Part shown: positions 37,922 through 47,031 of the stretch, piece by piece
How positions within the stretch are numbered: position 1 is the stretch's first letter
Layout: the number at the start of each line of letters is the position of its first letter
DNA from: Alteromonas sp. M12
GTDB lineage: Bacteria; Pseudomonadota; Gammaproteobacteria; Enterobacterales; Alteromonadaceae
DNA: 64,000 nucleotides
Assembly: GCF_037478005.1 (NCBI RefSeq)
Contig: NZ_CP144164.1
Location: 2,976,001-3,040,000 of the forward strand
Reading direction: 5' to 3'
Position numbers and translations under genes: made by a program
Notes under the pieces: model-generated
Told to the model about the DNA's origin: nothing
Databases searched by the model: none
The model's input: only the letters and a program-made list of their open reading frames with translations

Positions 37922-39943
37922 TTACTTAGCACTCACTTCGGTAAACACATAAGAATGTTGGCTATCGATCAATTTTAAAGTCCGTTTACCGGATTCGTTT
38001 TGTCCAATAACCAACTCCACTCCAAACAAGATTGGGTTAAGCATCACAATAGAATTTGAGCCATCTGAACTGGTTTTAGTGGTTAACGGGCTTTTCCAAA
38101 CGCCAGGATCGAAGATGGTTTCTCCCGCTAACGTTGAAATTGACACTTCGCCCAAAATATCATTTTCGTAGTGAGTGGCTAAATTAGCTAAAATCGCAGC
38201 ATCGCCAGGCAAATCCATTTCATCTAAACGCGATGCATTGATTTTTTGTTGTTCAAGGGCAAATACATCCACTTCGTCAGCCGCTTTAGACTCGGCATCA
38301 TAGAGCAACTCTATTAATTTGCGCTGAAATGCAGAAGTTAAGTAATAGCCTTCATCGGAGTTGGTCAAAATAACCGCGGCGACATTGGCATTGGGTATCA
38401 CAATAAATTGCGATTTATAGCCAGCCATACTGCCGCCATGTTCAATAATCTCTACCCCTGCGATTTTCTTGGTCGACAGCCCCATGCCGTAATATTCGTC
38501 TTTACCAGAAGACACACCCGGTATACGTCTTTCCAATAAGGGCGTTTGTGCAAAGAGTCTTTTACCTTGTGGGCTGACACCTAGCGTCAACTCATTAGCA
38601 AGATACTTGAGCATATCCGAGGCGGAAGAAAACGCACCGCCAGAAGGACGATAAGGCAATATCGTCAGATTAAATCCTTGATCACTGGTCTGTTCAACTT
38701 CCTCAATCTCAGATTCAAAATTGATTGCATAAGGTGTTGCAACATTGCCCGCTAAGGCCGTTTCAAAAGAAAAAGTGGTGTTATTCATTTGCAAAGGATC
38801 AAAGATAAATTCTTGCATTGCTTTGTCGTAAGCGGCGCCTATTTCCATGTCAGGATAGAGAATATGACCTGCTATTAAACCGGCCACTGCCGGCATTTGA
38901 TTATTGTATTGATATAACTCACCAAAATCACTGGTAGGCTCTACATTGGCTAAATCTTCTACAGCCATTAACGCTGGCGCATCTGGACCACTATTAAATA
39001 CCCATGTCAAATCTTTACGAGGTAAACCTGTACACGCACAGACGAGGTGGCGAATAAGCACTTTATCTGTGGTTTCTTGGCTACCTAGTTTAAATTCAGG
39101 ATAGTGATCGGTAACTTTATCATCCCAATCGAGCTTGCCCATCTCAACAAGTTTAGCCAACAATAAAGTGGTCATTCCTTTGGTATTCGAAGCCACCATA
39201 AACAAAGTATCTTTATCTACAGGCTCGCCATTGGCGATATTTTTCACCCCGACTCCGCCTTCATATACCACATTACCATCTTGCATCACCGCAATCCCAG
39301 CACCGGGTATTTTCAACTTCTTGGCAGACTCATTTACAAAACTGAGCAACGCCTCTACTTTTTGTGGATCAAGTTTGTGGGCAGACGCACTAGCGAAGTT
39401 CTCACCGTCATAGCCAAGCACGGTATAACTTTGTAGTAAGGTGTTTAACTGAGAGCCGCGTTTACCCAACACGGCAAAGCTAGAATCAACCAGCACCACA
39501 TGCCAGTCGTTAGCGTTACGCAAAACAACGGCATAAAACCCCCGCTCTTCAGAAATCGCGCTTTCATATTCAATAAAGGTTTGCTGTTGCCAACCATTGT
39601 TAGCTACTTCATCGTTAATGAAACGCACTTCACGGGCAAAGCCAGGAGAAAATTTTTGCCAAGCTTGCATGGCCGCCTTAGCAGCATCATCGGCACCTTT
39701 CACCACTGTGATTACCATGAAGCTATCATCTTCAGGTGCAGTGTATTTAATTAACTCAGTGCCTTTGTCTTCAGTCCAATTTTCCGGCGCATCATAGGAT
39801 GCCCCTAACCAATCATCAGCTCCTAAAGCCTGATCAACTGATTCAGAAAGTTCGGAAGTTTTAACACTTTGAGTATCAGCAACACAGGCAGATAAACTAA
39901 ATGCAAAAAAGAAAATAACCGGGTAGAAATATACATTTCGCAT
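37922..39943 (-). CDS. Beta-lactamase-fold serine hydrolase lipoprotein
   Basis: A 673-residue lipoprotein (lipobox LSAC, Cys20) with an extra N-terminal domain (about 30-190) and a class C beta-lactamase/PBP4*-type hydrolase (about 205-545). The catalytic Ser-x-x-Lys is in VASNTKGMTTLL, the Tyr-x-Asn in LYQYNNQMPAV and the third motif in EHGGSMAGYKSQ. The C-terminal ~120 residues form a separate beta-rich domain. Such proteins are usually peptidases or esterases on peptides or cell wall, not antibiotic-resistance enzymes. Confidence 0.85.
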   Translation of the reverse strand: MRNVYFYPVIFFFAFSLSACVADTQSVKTSELSESVDQALGADDWLGASYDAPENWTEDKGTELIKYTAPEDDSFMVITVVKGADDAAKAAMQAWQKFSPGFAREVRFINDEVANNGWQQQTFIEYESAISEERGFYAVVLRNANDWHVVLVDSSFAVLGKRGSQLNTLLQSYTVLGYDGENFASASAHKLDPQKVEALLSFVNESAKKLKIPGAGIAVMQDGNVVYEGGVGVKNIANGEPVDKDTLFMVASNTKGMTTLLLAKLVEMGKLDWDDKVTDHYPEFKLGSQETTDKVLIRHLVCACTGLPRKDLTWVFNSGPDAPALMAVEDLANVEPTSDFGELYQYNNQMPAVAGLIAGHILYPDMEIGAAYDKAMQEFIFDPLQMNNTTFSFETALAGNVATPYAINFESEIEEVEQTSDQGFNLTILPYRPSGGAFSSASDMLKYLANELTLGVSPQGKRLFAQTPLLERRIPGVSSGKDEYYGMGLSTKKIAGVEIIEHGGSMAGYKSQFIVIPNANVAAVILTNSDEGYYLTSAFQRKLIELLYDAESKAADEVDVFALEQQKINASRLDEMDLPGDAAILANLATHYENDILGEVSISTLAGETIFDPGVWKSPLTTKTSSDGSNSIVMLNPILFGVELVIGQNESGKRTLKLIDSQHSYVFTEVSAK

Positions 39944-40030
39944 AATAACAGTCCTTTGATCTGGTCAAATATTAGTCTATACGAGCAATGAGATTTAATA
40001 AAGTGAACTGCGATAATTTTGATTTTTATA

Positions 40031-40058
40031 TTTGCTACTAATCTTTATTAGTAGCAAA
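40031..40058 (-). terminator. Perfect hairpin after the NYN-domain gene
   Basis: TTTGCTACTAAT and ATTAGTAGCAAA form a 12-bp stem with a 4-nt loop, 6 bp past the stop of the minus-strand NYN gene. The downstream tract is AT-rich but not a clean U-run. It also sits in the promoter region of the beta-lactamase-fold gene. Confidence 0.5.
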
Positions 40059-40064
40059 CATCAA

Positions 40065-40778
40065 TCAGTGTGTTTTCATTTTGCGTAAATCACGTACATA
40101 AGTACCTGAACCGTTTTTTCGCTTCACTTCAAATAAATCGATGGCAGCAAATAAATCACTGAGTTTTTTAAACCCAAAATTTCGTTGATCAAAAGATGCA
40201 TGATTCGCAATATGCGTCCCTATCGCCCCCAAGTTAGCCCAGCCGTCATCATCTTCAGAGGCTTCAATTGCTTGGCGCAACATATTCATTAATTTCGTAT
40301 CGCTTTTGATACTAGGCTTTCGATGGGTTATTGGTTTTTCGTCTACAGGTTCTTCATCGAGATAAAGAAATTTCGAACAACTATTCACAAATGCAGTAGG
40401 TGCTTTACGTTCTCCGAAACCAATCACAAATTTACCATCAGCCAAAGCTCGGGTAACTAGAGGTGTAAAATCGCAATCAGATGAGACTAGACATATTGTA
40501 TCAACATCTTTGGTATACAGAATATCCATTGCGTCGATTACCAATGCAATATCAGTGGCATTTTTGCCTTTGGTTAAATCAAATTGCTGGATAGGTTGGA
40601 TAGCGAATTCATGCAGCACATCTTCCCATGGCTTAATATTAGGGCTTTTCCAATTGCCGTAAGCTTTGCGAATATTGACTACACCATAACGCGCCAATTC
40701 TGACAGAATTATGCCAATTTTTGCAGCAGGCGCATTGTCTGCATCAATAAATAAAGCGATTTTGTCCTGTTCTTTCAT
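40065..40778 (-). CDS. NYN-domain (LabA/DUF88) protein with C-terminal LOTUS/OST-HTH domain
   Basis: A 237-residue protein with a PIN-like NYN nuclease fold at 1-150 (acidic clusters LFIDADNAPA, DIALVIDAMDIL and LVSSDCDFTPLV supply the metal-binding aspartates) and a LOTUS/OST-HTH domain at about 165-235 (WANLGAIGTHIANH through GTYVRDL). NYN proteins cleave RNA, and LOTUS domains bind RNA. The pair is common as a stand-alone bacterial gene of unknown target. It lies 183 bp from the methyltransferase-HNH gene on the same strand, at the edge of the defence-rich stretch. Confidence 0.85.
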   Translation of the reverse strand: MKEQDKIALFIDADNAPAAKIGIILSELARYGVVNIRKAYGNWKSPNIKPWEDVLHEFAIQPIQQFDLTKGKNATDIALVIDAMDILYTKDVDTICLVSSDCDFTPLVTRALADGKFVIGFGERKAPTAFVNSCSKFLYLDEEPVDEKPITHRKPSIKSDTKLMNMLRQAIEASEDDDGWANLGAIGTHIANHASFDQRNFGFKKLSDLFAAIDLFEVKRKNGSGTYVRDLRKMKTH

Positions 40779-40961
40779 CCTTTAAAATTCCTTTTTCAGC
40801 CCCTTTTAATCTAAGAAACATAATGGAACGCCAACAGCAATGAATCAATTATTTTTAAGATGTGAAAGTATGAGTGGGGATACGTTATTAGCTAAATAAC
40901 GGTGACTTTTTTCTAACTCACTAAAGATGTGAAAATTAATGCAACAAGCGAATACCTGAAA

Positions 40962-42722
40962 TTACCATTCATTGAGTTGCTGCATATCCTTTAATCTACC
41001 TCGTTGGAGCAGCAGAGCTTCAAATAAGTCATCTATCGAGTCATTTTGTGGCGTTAACCCTGGCAATGCTATATTCGCTTCAGCAAAAAAGCGTTGTTTC
41101 TGATTGGTAAGATCATCTTCTAACCAAGCAGATAACCACCAGTCTTGCATACGTTCTTTTGCTTCCTTTAATTTATGCTCAGAGGGCAATCGATCTCGTT
41201 TGATATTATTCACTTTGCAATCACTTGGAACTAAATTCCAAAGATCATTATTAGGCCAACGAGCAAAAGGCATGCTGTGATCAATGTCATATTTTTGGTT
41301 TAAACGCTTTGCAGACCAAACACATTGTATTGATTGCGACTTAGCTAATGTCTCAAAACGACTGCGAACTTCAGACGTCGTTCGCTGTGGATCCAACCAC
41401 TTGAGCGCTTGATAAAGGTAAACTTGTTTTTCAGGCTTGGCATAATCCGAATTGCCTTTATACGCCGCCATCGTTTTCACCCACTCATTAACTAAAACGG
41501 GTTCAATCCAACAAGCATAGCGACTCAGCGCCAGCCATGTGGTTTCAGGTAATGAAAATTCGCCCCATTTTTGTAATGTGGGTAAATCTAGGAAAATACT
41601 ATCTTTAGCCCTAACAGATTTAGTTGTCGCTTCAAAAACCTGTGTTTTTTGATTAGGCAGAGTAATGTACTGACAAGGCATTTCTTTGATATTCGAGGCA
41701 CTGGCGCTTAGGGTTTTATGCAGTGCAATGGCATCTTCACCGGTAAACATGTTTCCAATTCGGTAATCTGACGCTGTTCTATGTCGTAATTTATGCCAAC
41801 CGTCAGGTTTCATAAATCCCATGTTCGGTTTCGCGTTTGGTACTTGGAATAGTTGATGATGGTCAATTAAGTCTTTGTATTGATGTATCCAATACAACGC
41901 AACTAACCCCAAGGGTAAAATAACTCTGTCACCGCTAGCTAAAGACTCTCTTCGTATGACAGCACCAGGGTGACCATCAGCTATTCGCAATAACACTCTG
42001 AGTAAAGCAAGTTTATGAGTTGCTGATTTGCCATCATTGATAGCAACATGGCGAATAAAAGGAAATGCGCCCGTTCCATCGTCTGGCAACTGCAAAATTA
42101 ATGTCTGCCAATAAACCCCTTCTCGTCCGAGTTTATCGGTTTCATTTTGCGCTTCGAATTTGGAAAACAAACCATAGTTTTGTGCTAAATGTTCGACTTC
42201 TTCAACACTTACATCGAACATTTGACGACTTTGCTGTTCTTCTTTGGTCATTCCAAGCTTAAGTGAAATAACGATTTTTCCACCAGGTTTAAGTAAATTA
42301 GCCAGTTTACGAATGGCTCTCGCCCGTTGACTTGGAGGAACATGCATCCATACCGCACTTAACAAAATCAAATCGAAGTTAACTTCTAATTTTGTGGTTT
42401 TATCAAGAGCAGGCAAAGCATCTTGAATCCAGTGAACCTTTTTATTTCCCGTGGTTACCTTACCTACTTTCAACATTTCCAAGGCAGGTTCAACAGCATA
42501 AATCTGATAACTTTGGTCACTTTTCAATTTTTGTTCAGCTAAATCCGCGATGTAACTAACATCCCTCCCCACCCCTGCCCCCACATCTAAAATGGAGACG
42601 TTAGATTGCTCAAACAATGGAGTTAAATGATGCGCCCAATTGTTATGTACATCGAGGAAAGACAGCGACAAATACTGAGGGGCTATTTCTTCTATTTTGT
42701 TGTTGTAATAATCAGAAGACAC
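40962..42722 (-). CDS. Class I methyltransferase fused to an HNH nuclease
   Basis: A 586-residue two-part protein. Residues 1-215 are a SAM-dependent methyltransferase: motif I ILDVGAGVG at 44-52, the acidic end of strand 2 in YAVEPALEML (76-84), motif IV-like FDLILLSAVWMHVPP, and LLKPGGKIVISL. The C-terminal part has an HNH-type nuclease core: C467, then D481-H482 in YDIDHSMPF, N496 in DLWNLVPSDC and N505 in KVNNIKRDRLPS. The middle (220-460) is unassigned. The gene ends the region next to the leader-distal CRISPR end. No separate restriction partner is nearby. A self-contained modification/restriction-like defence protein is possible; the methylated substrate is unknown. Confidence 0.75.
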   Translation of the reverse strand: MSSDYYNNKIEEIAPQYLSLSFLDVHNNWAHHLTPLFEQSNVSILDVGAGVGRDVSYIADLAEQKLKSDQSYQIYAVEPALEMLKVGKVTTGNKKVHWIQDALPALDKTTKLEVNFDLILLSAVWMHVPPSQRARAIRKLANLLKPGGKIVISLKLGMTKEEQQSRQMFDVSVEEVEHLAQNYGLFSKFEAQNETDKLGREGVYWQTLILQLPDDGTGAFPFIRHVAINDGKSATHKLALLRVLLRIADGHPGAVIRRESLASGDRVILPLGLVALYWIHQYKDLIDHHQLFQVPNAKPNMGFMKPDGWHKLRHRTASDYRIGNMFTGEDAIALHKTLSASASNIKEMPCQYITLPNQKTQVFEATTKSVRAKDSIFLDLPTLQKWGEFSLPETTWLALSRYACWIEPVLVNEWVKTMAAYKGNSDYAKPEKQVYLYQALKWLDPQRTTSEVRSRFETLAKSQSIQCVWSAKRLNQKYDIDHSMPFARWPNNDLWNLVPSDCKVNNIKRDRLPSEHKLKEAKERMQDWWLSAWLEDDLTNQKQRFFAEANIALPGLTPQNDSIDDLFEALLLQRGRLKDMQQLNEW

Positions 42723-42911
42723 ATTAATCCTTAAAGGGATATTTATTCATTATTCAACATAAAAAACATGTAGATCTTTATCATAACTTCATATTAATAA
42801 TAGGGCTACAGATATCAAATTGAGATTCACTGAGAGAACCTTACACTGCCAGAGTTGACACAAAATTCCGACCATTTAGCTTTTATCGTTTAAATTAAAC
42901 TTAAATTTTTA

Positions 42912-45900
42912 TTCTTAAGCTGCGTGTGCGGCAGCTAACTTATGACCGCAGCAATGACACGTTTTCGAGCTTTTCTAAGCTGCGTGTGCGGCAGCTAACC
43001 AAATAGTTACTGCTCTTCAATTACGCAAGACTTTCTAAGCTGCGTGTGCGGCAGCTAACTTCGAGGGCAACCACCACCCCGCATACAGTTTTTTCTAAGC
43101 TGCGTGTGCGGCAGCTAACGAGTTAGGATATCACAAAGGGCCGAAGGTTAATTTCTAAGCTGCGTGTGCGGCAGCTAACTTTATCGCTTCCGCTTTCTAA
43201 AAACGCGGTTATTTCTAAGCTGCGTGTGCGGCAGCTAACATACCTTTGCCGTTGCCAATGGTGGTCGTGGTTTTCTAAGCTGCGTGTGCGGCAGCTAACG
43301 CAGCAACCGTTGATAGTACGTTTTATGGTGCTTTCTAAGCTGCGTGTGCGGCAGCTAACCTCATAGAATGATTTGGTTACGTTTACTTCGTTTTCTAAGC
43401 TGCGTGTGCGGCAGCTAACATTTATTCTTTAAACCAGCTCCCGCGGCTATTTTTCTAAGCTGCGTGTGCGGCAGCTAACAAGAAGGCGGTATAGCGGGTA
43501 GCGCTCCATCATTTCTAAGCTGCGTGTGCGGCAGCTAACGCGGTATGGGCCGCGCTTGTGCTTATAGGGGTTTTCTAAGCTGCGTGTGCGGCAGCTAATG
43601 ACAAAGACGGTAAGCCCTGTAAAAGTTTAATTTCTAAGCTGCGTGTGCGGCAGCTAACCAAAACAGAGCTTGAGCAGTTGAAATCTATTCTTTCTAAGCT
43701 GCGTGTGCGGCAGCTAACTTATATAAATCGCATATATCAAAATACCTGACTTTCTAAGCTGCGTGTGCGGCAGCTAACATTCCCATCGGTATCAACTACA
43801 CATAACCATGTTTCTAAGCTGCGTGTGCGGCAGCTAACTTGAGACGTTAATGCTAAACACTTTTCCAACATTTCTAAGCTGCGTGTGCGGCAGCTAACTT
43901 GTGTTGACGTGATCCAGTCCACTTTTTTGTTTTCTAAGCTGCGTGTGCGGCAGCTAACACTAAATTGCATTTGTCACTCAAAACGAAAAATTTCTAAGCT
44001 GCGTGTGCGGCAGCTAACCAAATAGTTACTGCTCTTCAATTACGCAAGACTTTCTAAGCTGCGTGTGCGGCAGCTAACTTCGAGGGCAACCACCACCCCG
44101 CATACAGTTTTTTCTAAGCTGCGTGTGCGGCAGCTAACGAGTTAGGATATCACAAAGGGCCGAAGGTTAATTTCTAAGCTGCGTGTGCGGCAGCTAACTT
44201 TATCGCTTCCGCTTTCTAAAAACGCGGTTATTTCTAAGCTGCGTGTGCGGCAGCTAACATACCTTTGCCGTTGCCAATGGTGGTCGTGGTTTTCTAAGCT
44301 GCGTGTGCGGCAGCTAACGCAGCAACCGTTGATAGTACGTTTTATGGTGCTTTCTAAGCTGCGTGTGCGGCAGCTAACCTCATAGAATGATTTGGTTACG
44401 TTTACTTCGTTTTCTAAGCTGCGTGTGCGGCAGCTAACATTTATTCTTTAAACCAGCTCCCGCGGCTATTTTTCTAAGCTGCGTGTGCGGCAGCTAACAA
44501 GAAGGCGGTATAGCGGGTAGCGCTCCATCATTTCTAAGCTGCGTGTGCGGCAGCTAACGCGGTATGGGCCGCGCTTGTGCTTATAGGGGTTTTCTAAGCT
44601 GCGTGTGCGGCAGCTAACTGACAAAGACGGTAAGCCCTGTAAAAGTTTAATTTCTAAGCTGCGTGTGCGGCAGCTAACCAAAACAGAGCTTGAGCAGTTG
44701 AAATCTATTCTTTCTAAGCTGCGTGTGCGGCAGCTAACTTATATAAATCGCATATATCAAAATACCTGACTTTCTAAGCTGCGTGTGCGGCAGCTAACAT
44801 TCCCATCGGTATCAACTACACATAACCATGTTTCTAAGCTGCGTGTGCGGCAGCTAACTTGAGACGTTAATGCTAAACACTTTTCCAACATTTCTAAGCT
44901 GCGTGTGCGGCAGCTAACTTGTGTTGACGTGATCCAGTCCACTTTTTTGTTTTCTAAGCTGCGTGTGCGGCAGCTAACACTAAATTGCATTTGTCACTCA
45001 AAACGAAAAATTTCTAAGCTGCGTGTGCGGCAGCTAACCAAATAGTTACTGCTCTTCAATTACGCAAGACTTTCTAAGCTGCGTGTGCGGCAGCTAACTT
45101 CGAGGGCAACCACCACCCCGCATACAGTTTTTTCTAAGCTGCGTGTGCGGCAGCTAACAGCTCGCAAGCGAATGCGTACCATTTCTTTTCTTTCTAAGCT
45201 GCGTGTGCGGCAGCTAACATATCAACCAATAGATTCGGTTCACCGGAAAATTTCTAAGCTGCGTGTGCGGCAGCTAACAAAAGTTGATACACTCAGAAGT
45301 AAGACTCAAGTTTCTAAGCTGCGTGTGCGGCAGCTAACTTGAATCGTACAGACTTGATAATCAAACTATATTTCTAAGCTGCGTGTGCGGCAGCTAACTT
45401 TAATGGTTTCTATTTCCCTTTGGCAATATATTTCTAAGCTGCGTGTGCGGCAGCTAACGAAAACTACCAAATTAAACCGCCCTCTTTCGATTTCTAAGCT
45501 GCGTGTGCGGCAGCTAACTCTTTAATGGTCATCATTCACTCTCCGTTTTTTTTCTAAGCTGCGTGTGCGGCAGCTAACTACGGATACCTAAATACTCAAC
45601 TCTCCAAGTTTTTCTAAGCTGCGTGTGCGGCAGCTAACTGTCAACTGGCTTGGTTTCTTCTTTCTTCTCATTTCTAAGCTGCGTGTGCGGCAGCTAACTT
45701 ATCTGCATTTTTCATAGCGTTACTCCTAAATTTCTAAGCTGCGTGTGCGGCAGCTAACAGCTGTCGCATCTTCGGTGTTAGGGCTGTTTATTTCTAAGCT
45801 GCGTGTGCGGCAGCTAACGATTGAAACAAGGTAAAGTGCTGCGGCTATAATTTCTAAGCTGCGTGTGCGGCAGCTAACGGTTCGGCTGGTTGTTGGTCTG

Positions 45901-46298
45901 GTAGCTCTGTTTTCTAAGCTGCGTGTGCGGCAGCTAACGGTACTTTGATGATATAGCGCTAGAATCATCATTTCTAAGCTGCGTGTGCGGCAGCTAACAT
46001 TGAATAGTCATTCTTGTACAATTGCTGAATTTTCTAAGCTGCGTGTGCGGCAGCTAACAATTTAGGTGATGTGTCTAACTCATTAATATGTTTCTAAGCT
46101 GCGTGTGCGGCAGCTAACTCAAAATCCGCTTGGTTCTCTACAACAGTGCTTTTCTAAGCTGCGTGTGCGGCAGCTAACAAATTGTACTTCGCGAATTTGA
46201 AAACGTTGATTTTCTAAGCTGCGTGTGCGGCAGCTAACCAGCTGACAATGCGGGTGCGATTTGGCTATATTTTCTAAGCTGCGTGTGCGGCAGCTAAC
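42912..46298 (-). CRISPR. Type I-F CRISPR array, 57 repeats and 56 spacers
   Basis: Repeats are 28 bp with 32-bp spacers and a strict 60-bp period. In crRNA orientation (minus strand) the repeat begins GTTAGCTGCC and ends GCAGCTTAGAAA, the type I-F class. The leftmost repeat (42912-42939) is degenerate at its plus-strand start (TTCTTAAGC for TTTCTAAGC), marking it as the old, leader-distal end; the leader is at the right, beside cas6f. Counting unit starts gives 57 repeats; 37 spacers are distinct because a 17-spacer block is repeated. One repeat (43572-43598) lacks its last plus-strand C. The array is adjacent to all six I-F cas genes, so it is probably active. Confidence 0.98.
42972..45130 (-). 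repeat. Tandem duplication of a 17-spacer block inside the array
   Basis: Block one 42972-43990 (1019 bp), block two 43991-45010 (1020 bp) and a third partial copy 45011-45130 (two units). Spacers were compared one by one and are the same in both blocks; the 1-bp difference is the missing C at the junction of repeat 43572 and its spacer. After the third copy of the first two spacers the array continues with 19 unrepeated spacers. Confidence 0.95.
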
Positions 46299-46428
46299 AA
46301 TAGAATAATGACAAAAAAATAAGTTACAACATGTAGTTAGATAAAAATTCTAATTTTTACCTTATATTTACCTACATATTGTAACTTATTGATTTAATTA
46401 TGATTTTTTAAAGAGCGAAAATTAAAGA
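46299..46428 (-). promoter_or_regulatory. CRISPR leader with nested palindromes
   Basis: 130 AT-rich bases between cas6f and the first (newest) repeat. A 19-bp inverted repeat with one mismatch (AATAAGTTACAACATGTAG at 46318-46336 against 46372-46390) encloses a second palindrome AAAAATTctAATTTTT (46343-46358). Read on the transcribed strand the outer stem is followed by a T-run (46311-46319), like an intrinsic terminator, only 12 bp before the first repeat. An IHF-consensus site overlaps the upstream arm. Confidence 0.75.
46382..46394 (-). promoter_or_regulatory. IHF consensus site in the leader
   Basis: Minus-strand AATCAATAAGTTA fits WATCAANNNNTTR at every position. IHF bending of the leader is known to be needed for polarised spacer integration in type I-E and I-F systems. 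The site is about 84-96 bp from the first repeat. Confidence 0.55.
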
Positions 46429-47025
46429 TTAAAACTTAGGTAAACATCCTTGCTTACTTAACCCATAAGTATTGAACATGACTGGAGCATTATTTAGTAC
46501 CACCGTTTTTCTAATAATACTCATATTAAAGTCATTATCACTACCAAGACTTTTCATTTTTATGAATGGCAGAGCTTTATCTTCCTCCGACATTTCATAA
46601 TCAACAAAGTGCTGACTCGCCTGCTCAAATGTTTCATTATGCCGTTTCATTCTTCGCCGAATATGTTTATCTGGACTCCCAGCTTTTTGTCGACGATTAA
46701 AGTTTTCAAATGAATCAACATCAGCCGGAACATCCGCAATATTTTTAATATGCAGGTAATCCGTTAAACGGCTTAACCATTTATGAATGTTTAATCGTTC
46801 TAAATCTGCTTTGTTTACAGAGAACATACGCAATTTATTACCTAAAAAGCCCGGTTTGTCGGTGTTCATTCTGTAGTTAGGAAAACTCACGGCAATAGGC
46901 ACCTGCTTATTACTGTCTTGTATTTCCACTAAAGCTAAATGGACTTGCATCATTAGCTTAGACCACAAAAAATGAACACCAATATCGTCACTCGGTAAAA
47001 TGGTGATATCGATATAGTGTTTCAT
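46429..47025 (-). CDS. cas6f: CRISPR endoribonuclease Cas6f (Csy4)
   Basis: A 198-residue crRNA-processing ribonuclease that cleaves each repeat at the base of its hairpin and stays bound to the 3' handle. The catalytic histidine H29 sits at the same position as in Pseudomonas Csy4; the candidate serine is S159 or S162. The arginine-rich helix that enters the RNA major groove is RRQKAGSPDKHIRRRMKR (111-128). The C terminus TYGLSKQGCLPKF is typical of the family. It is the last gene of the cas operon, 6 bp after csy3. Confidence 0.93.
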   Translation of the reverse strand: MKHYIDITILPSDDIGVHFLWSKLMMQVHLALVEIQDSNKQVPIAVSFPNYRMNTDKPGFLGNKLRMFSVNKADLERLNIHKWLSRLTDYLHIKNIADVPADVDSFENFNRRQKAGSPDKHIRRRMKRHNETFEQASQHFVDYEMSEEDKALPFIKMKSLGSDNDFNMSIIRKTVVLNNAPVMFNTYGLSKQGCLPKF

Positions 47026-47031
47026 ATTAGT

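Noticed and set aside
37922..39943. Beta-lactam resistance gene
   Set aside because: Motifs and multidomain length fit a general serine hydrolase/peptidase lipoprotein; nothing supports antibiotic hydrolysis.
43166..45971. Several open frames of 66-85 codons with repeated SKLRVRQLT or VSCRTRSLE words
   Set aside because: They are translations of the CRISPR repeats, whose 60-bp period keeps a frame open; no gene is present.
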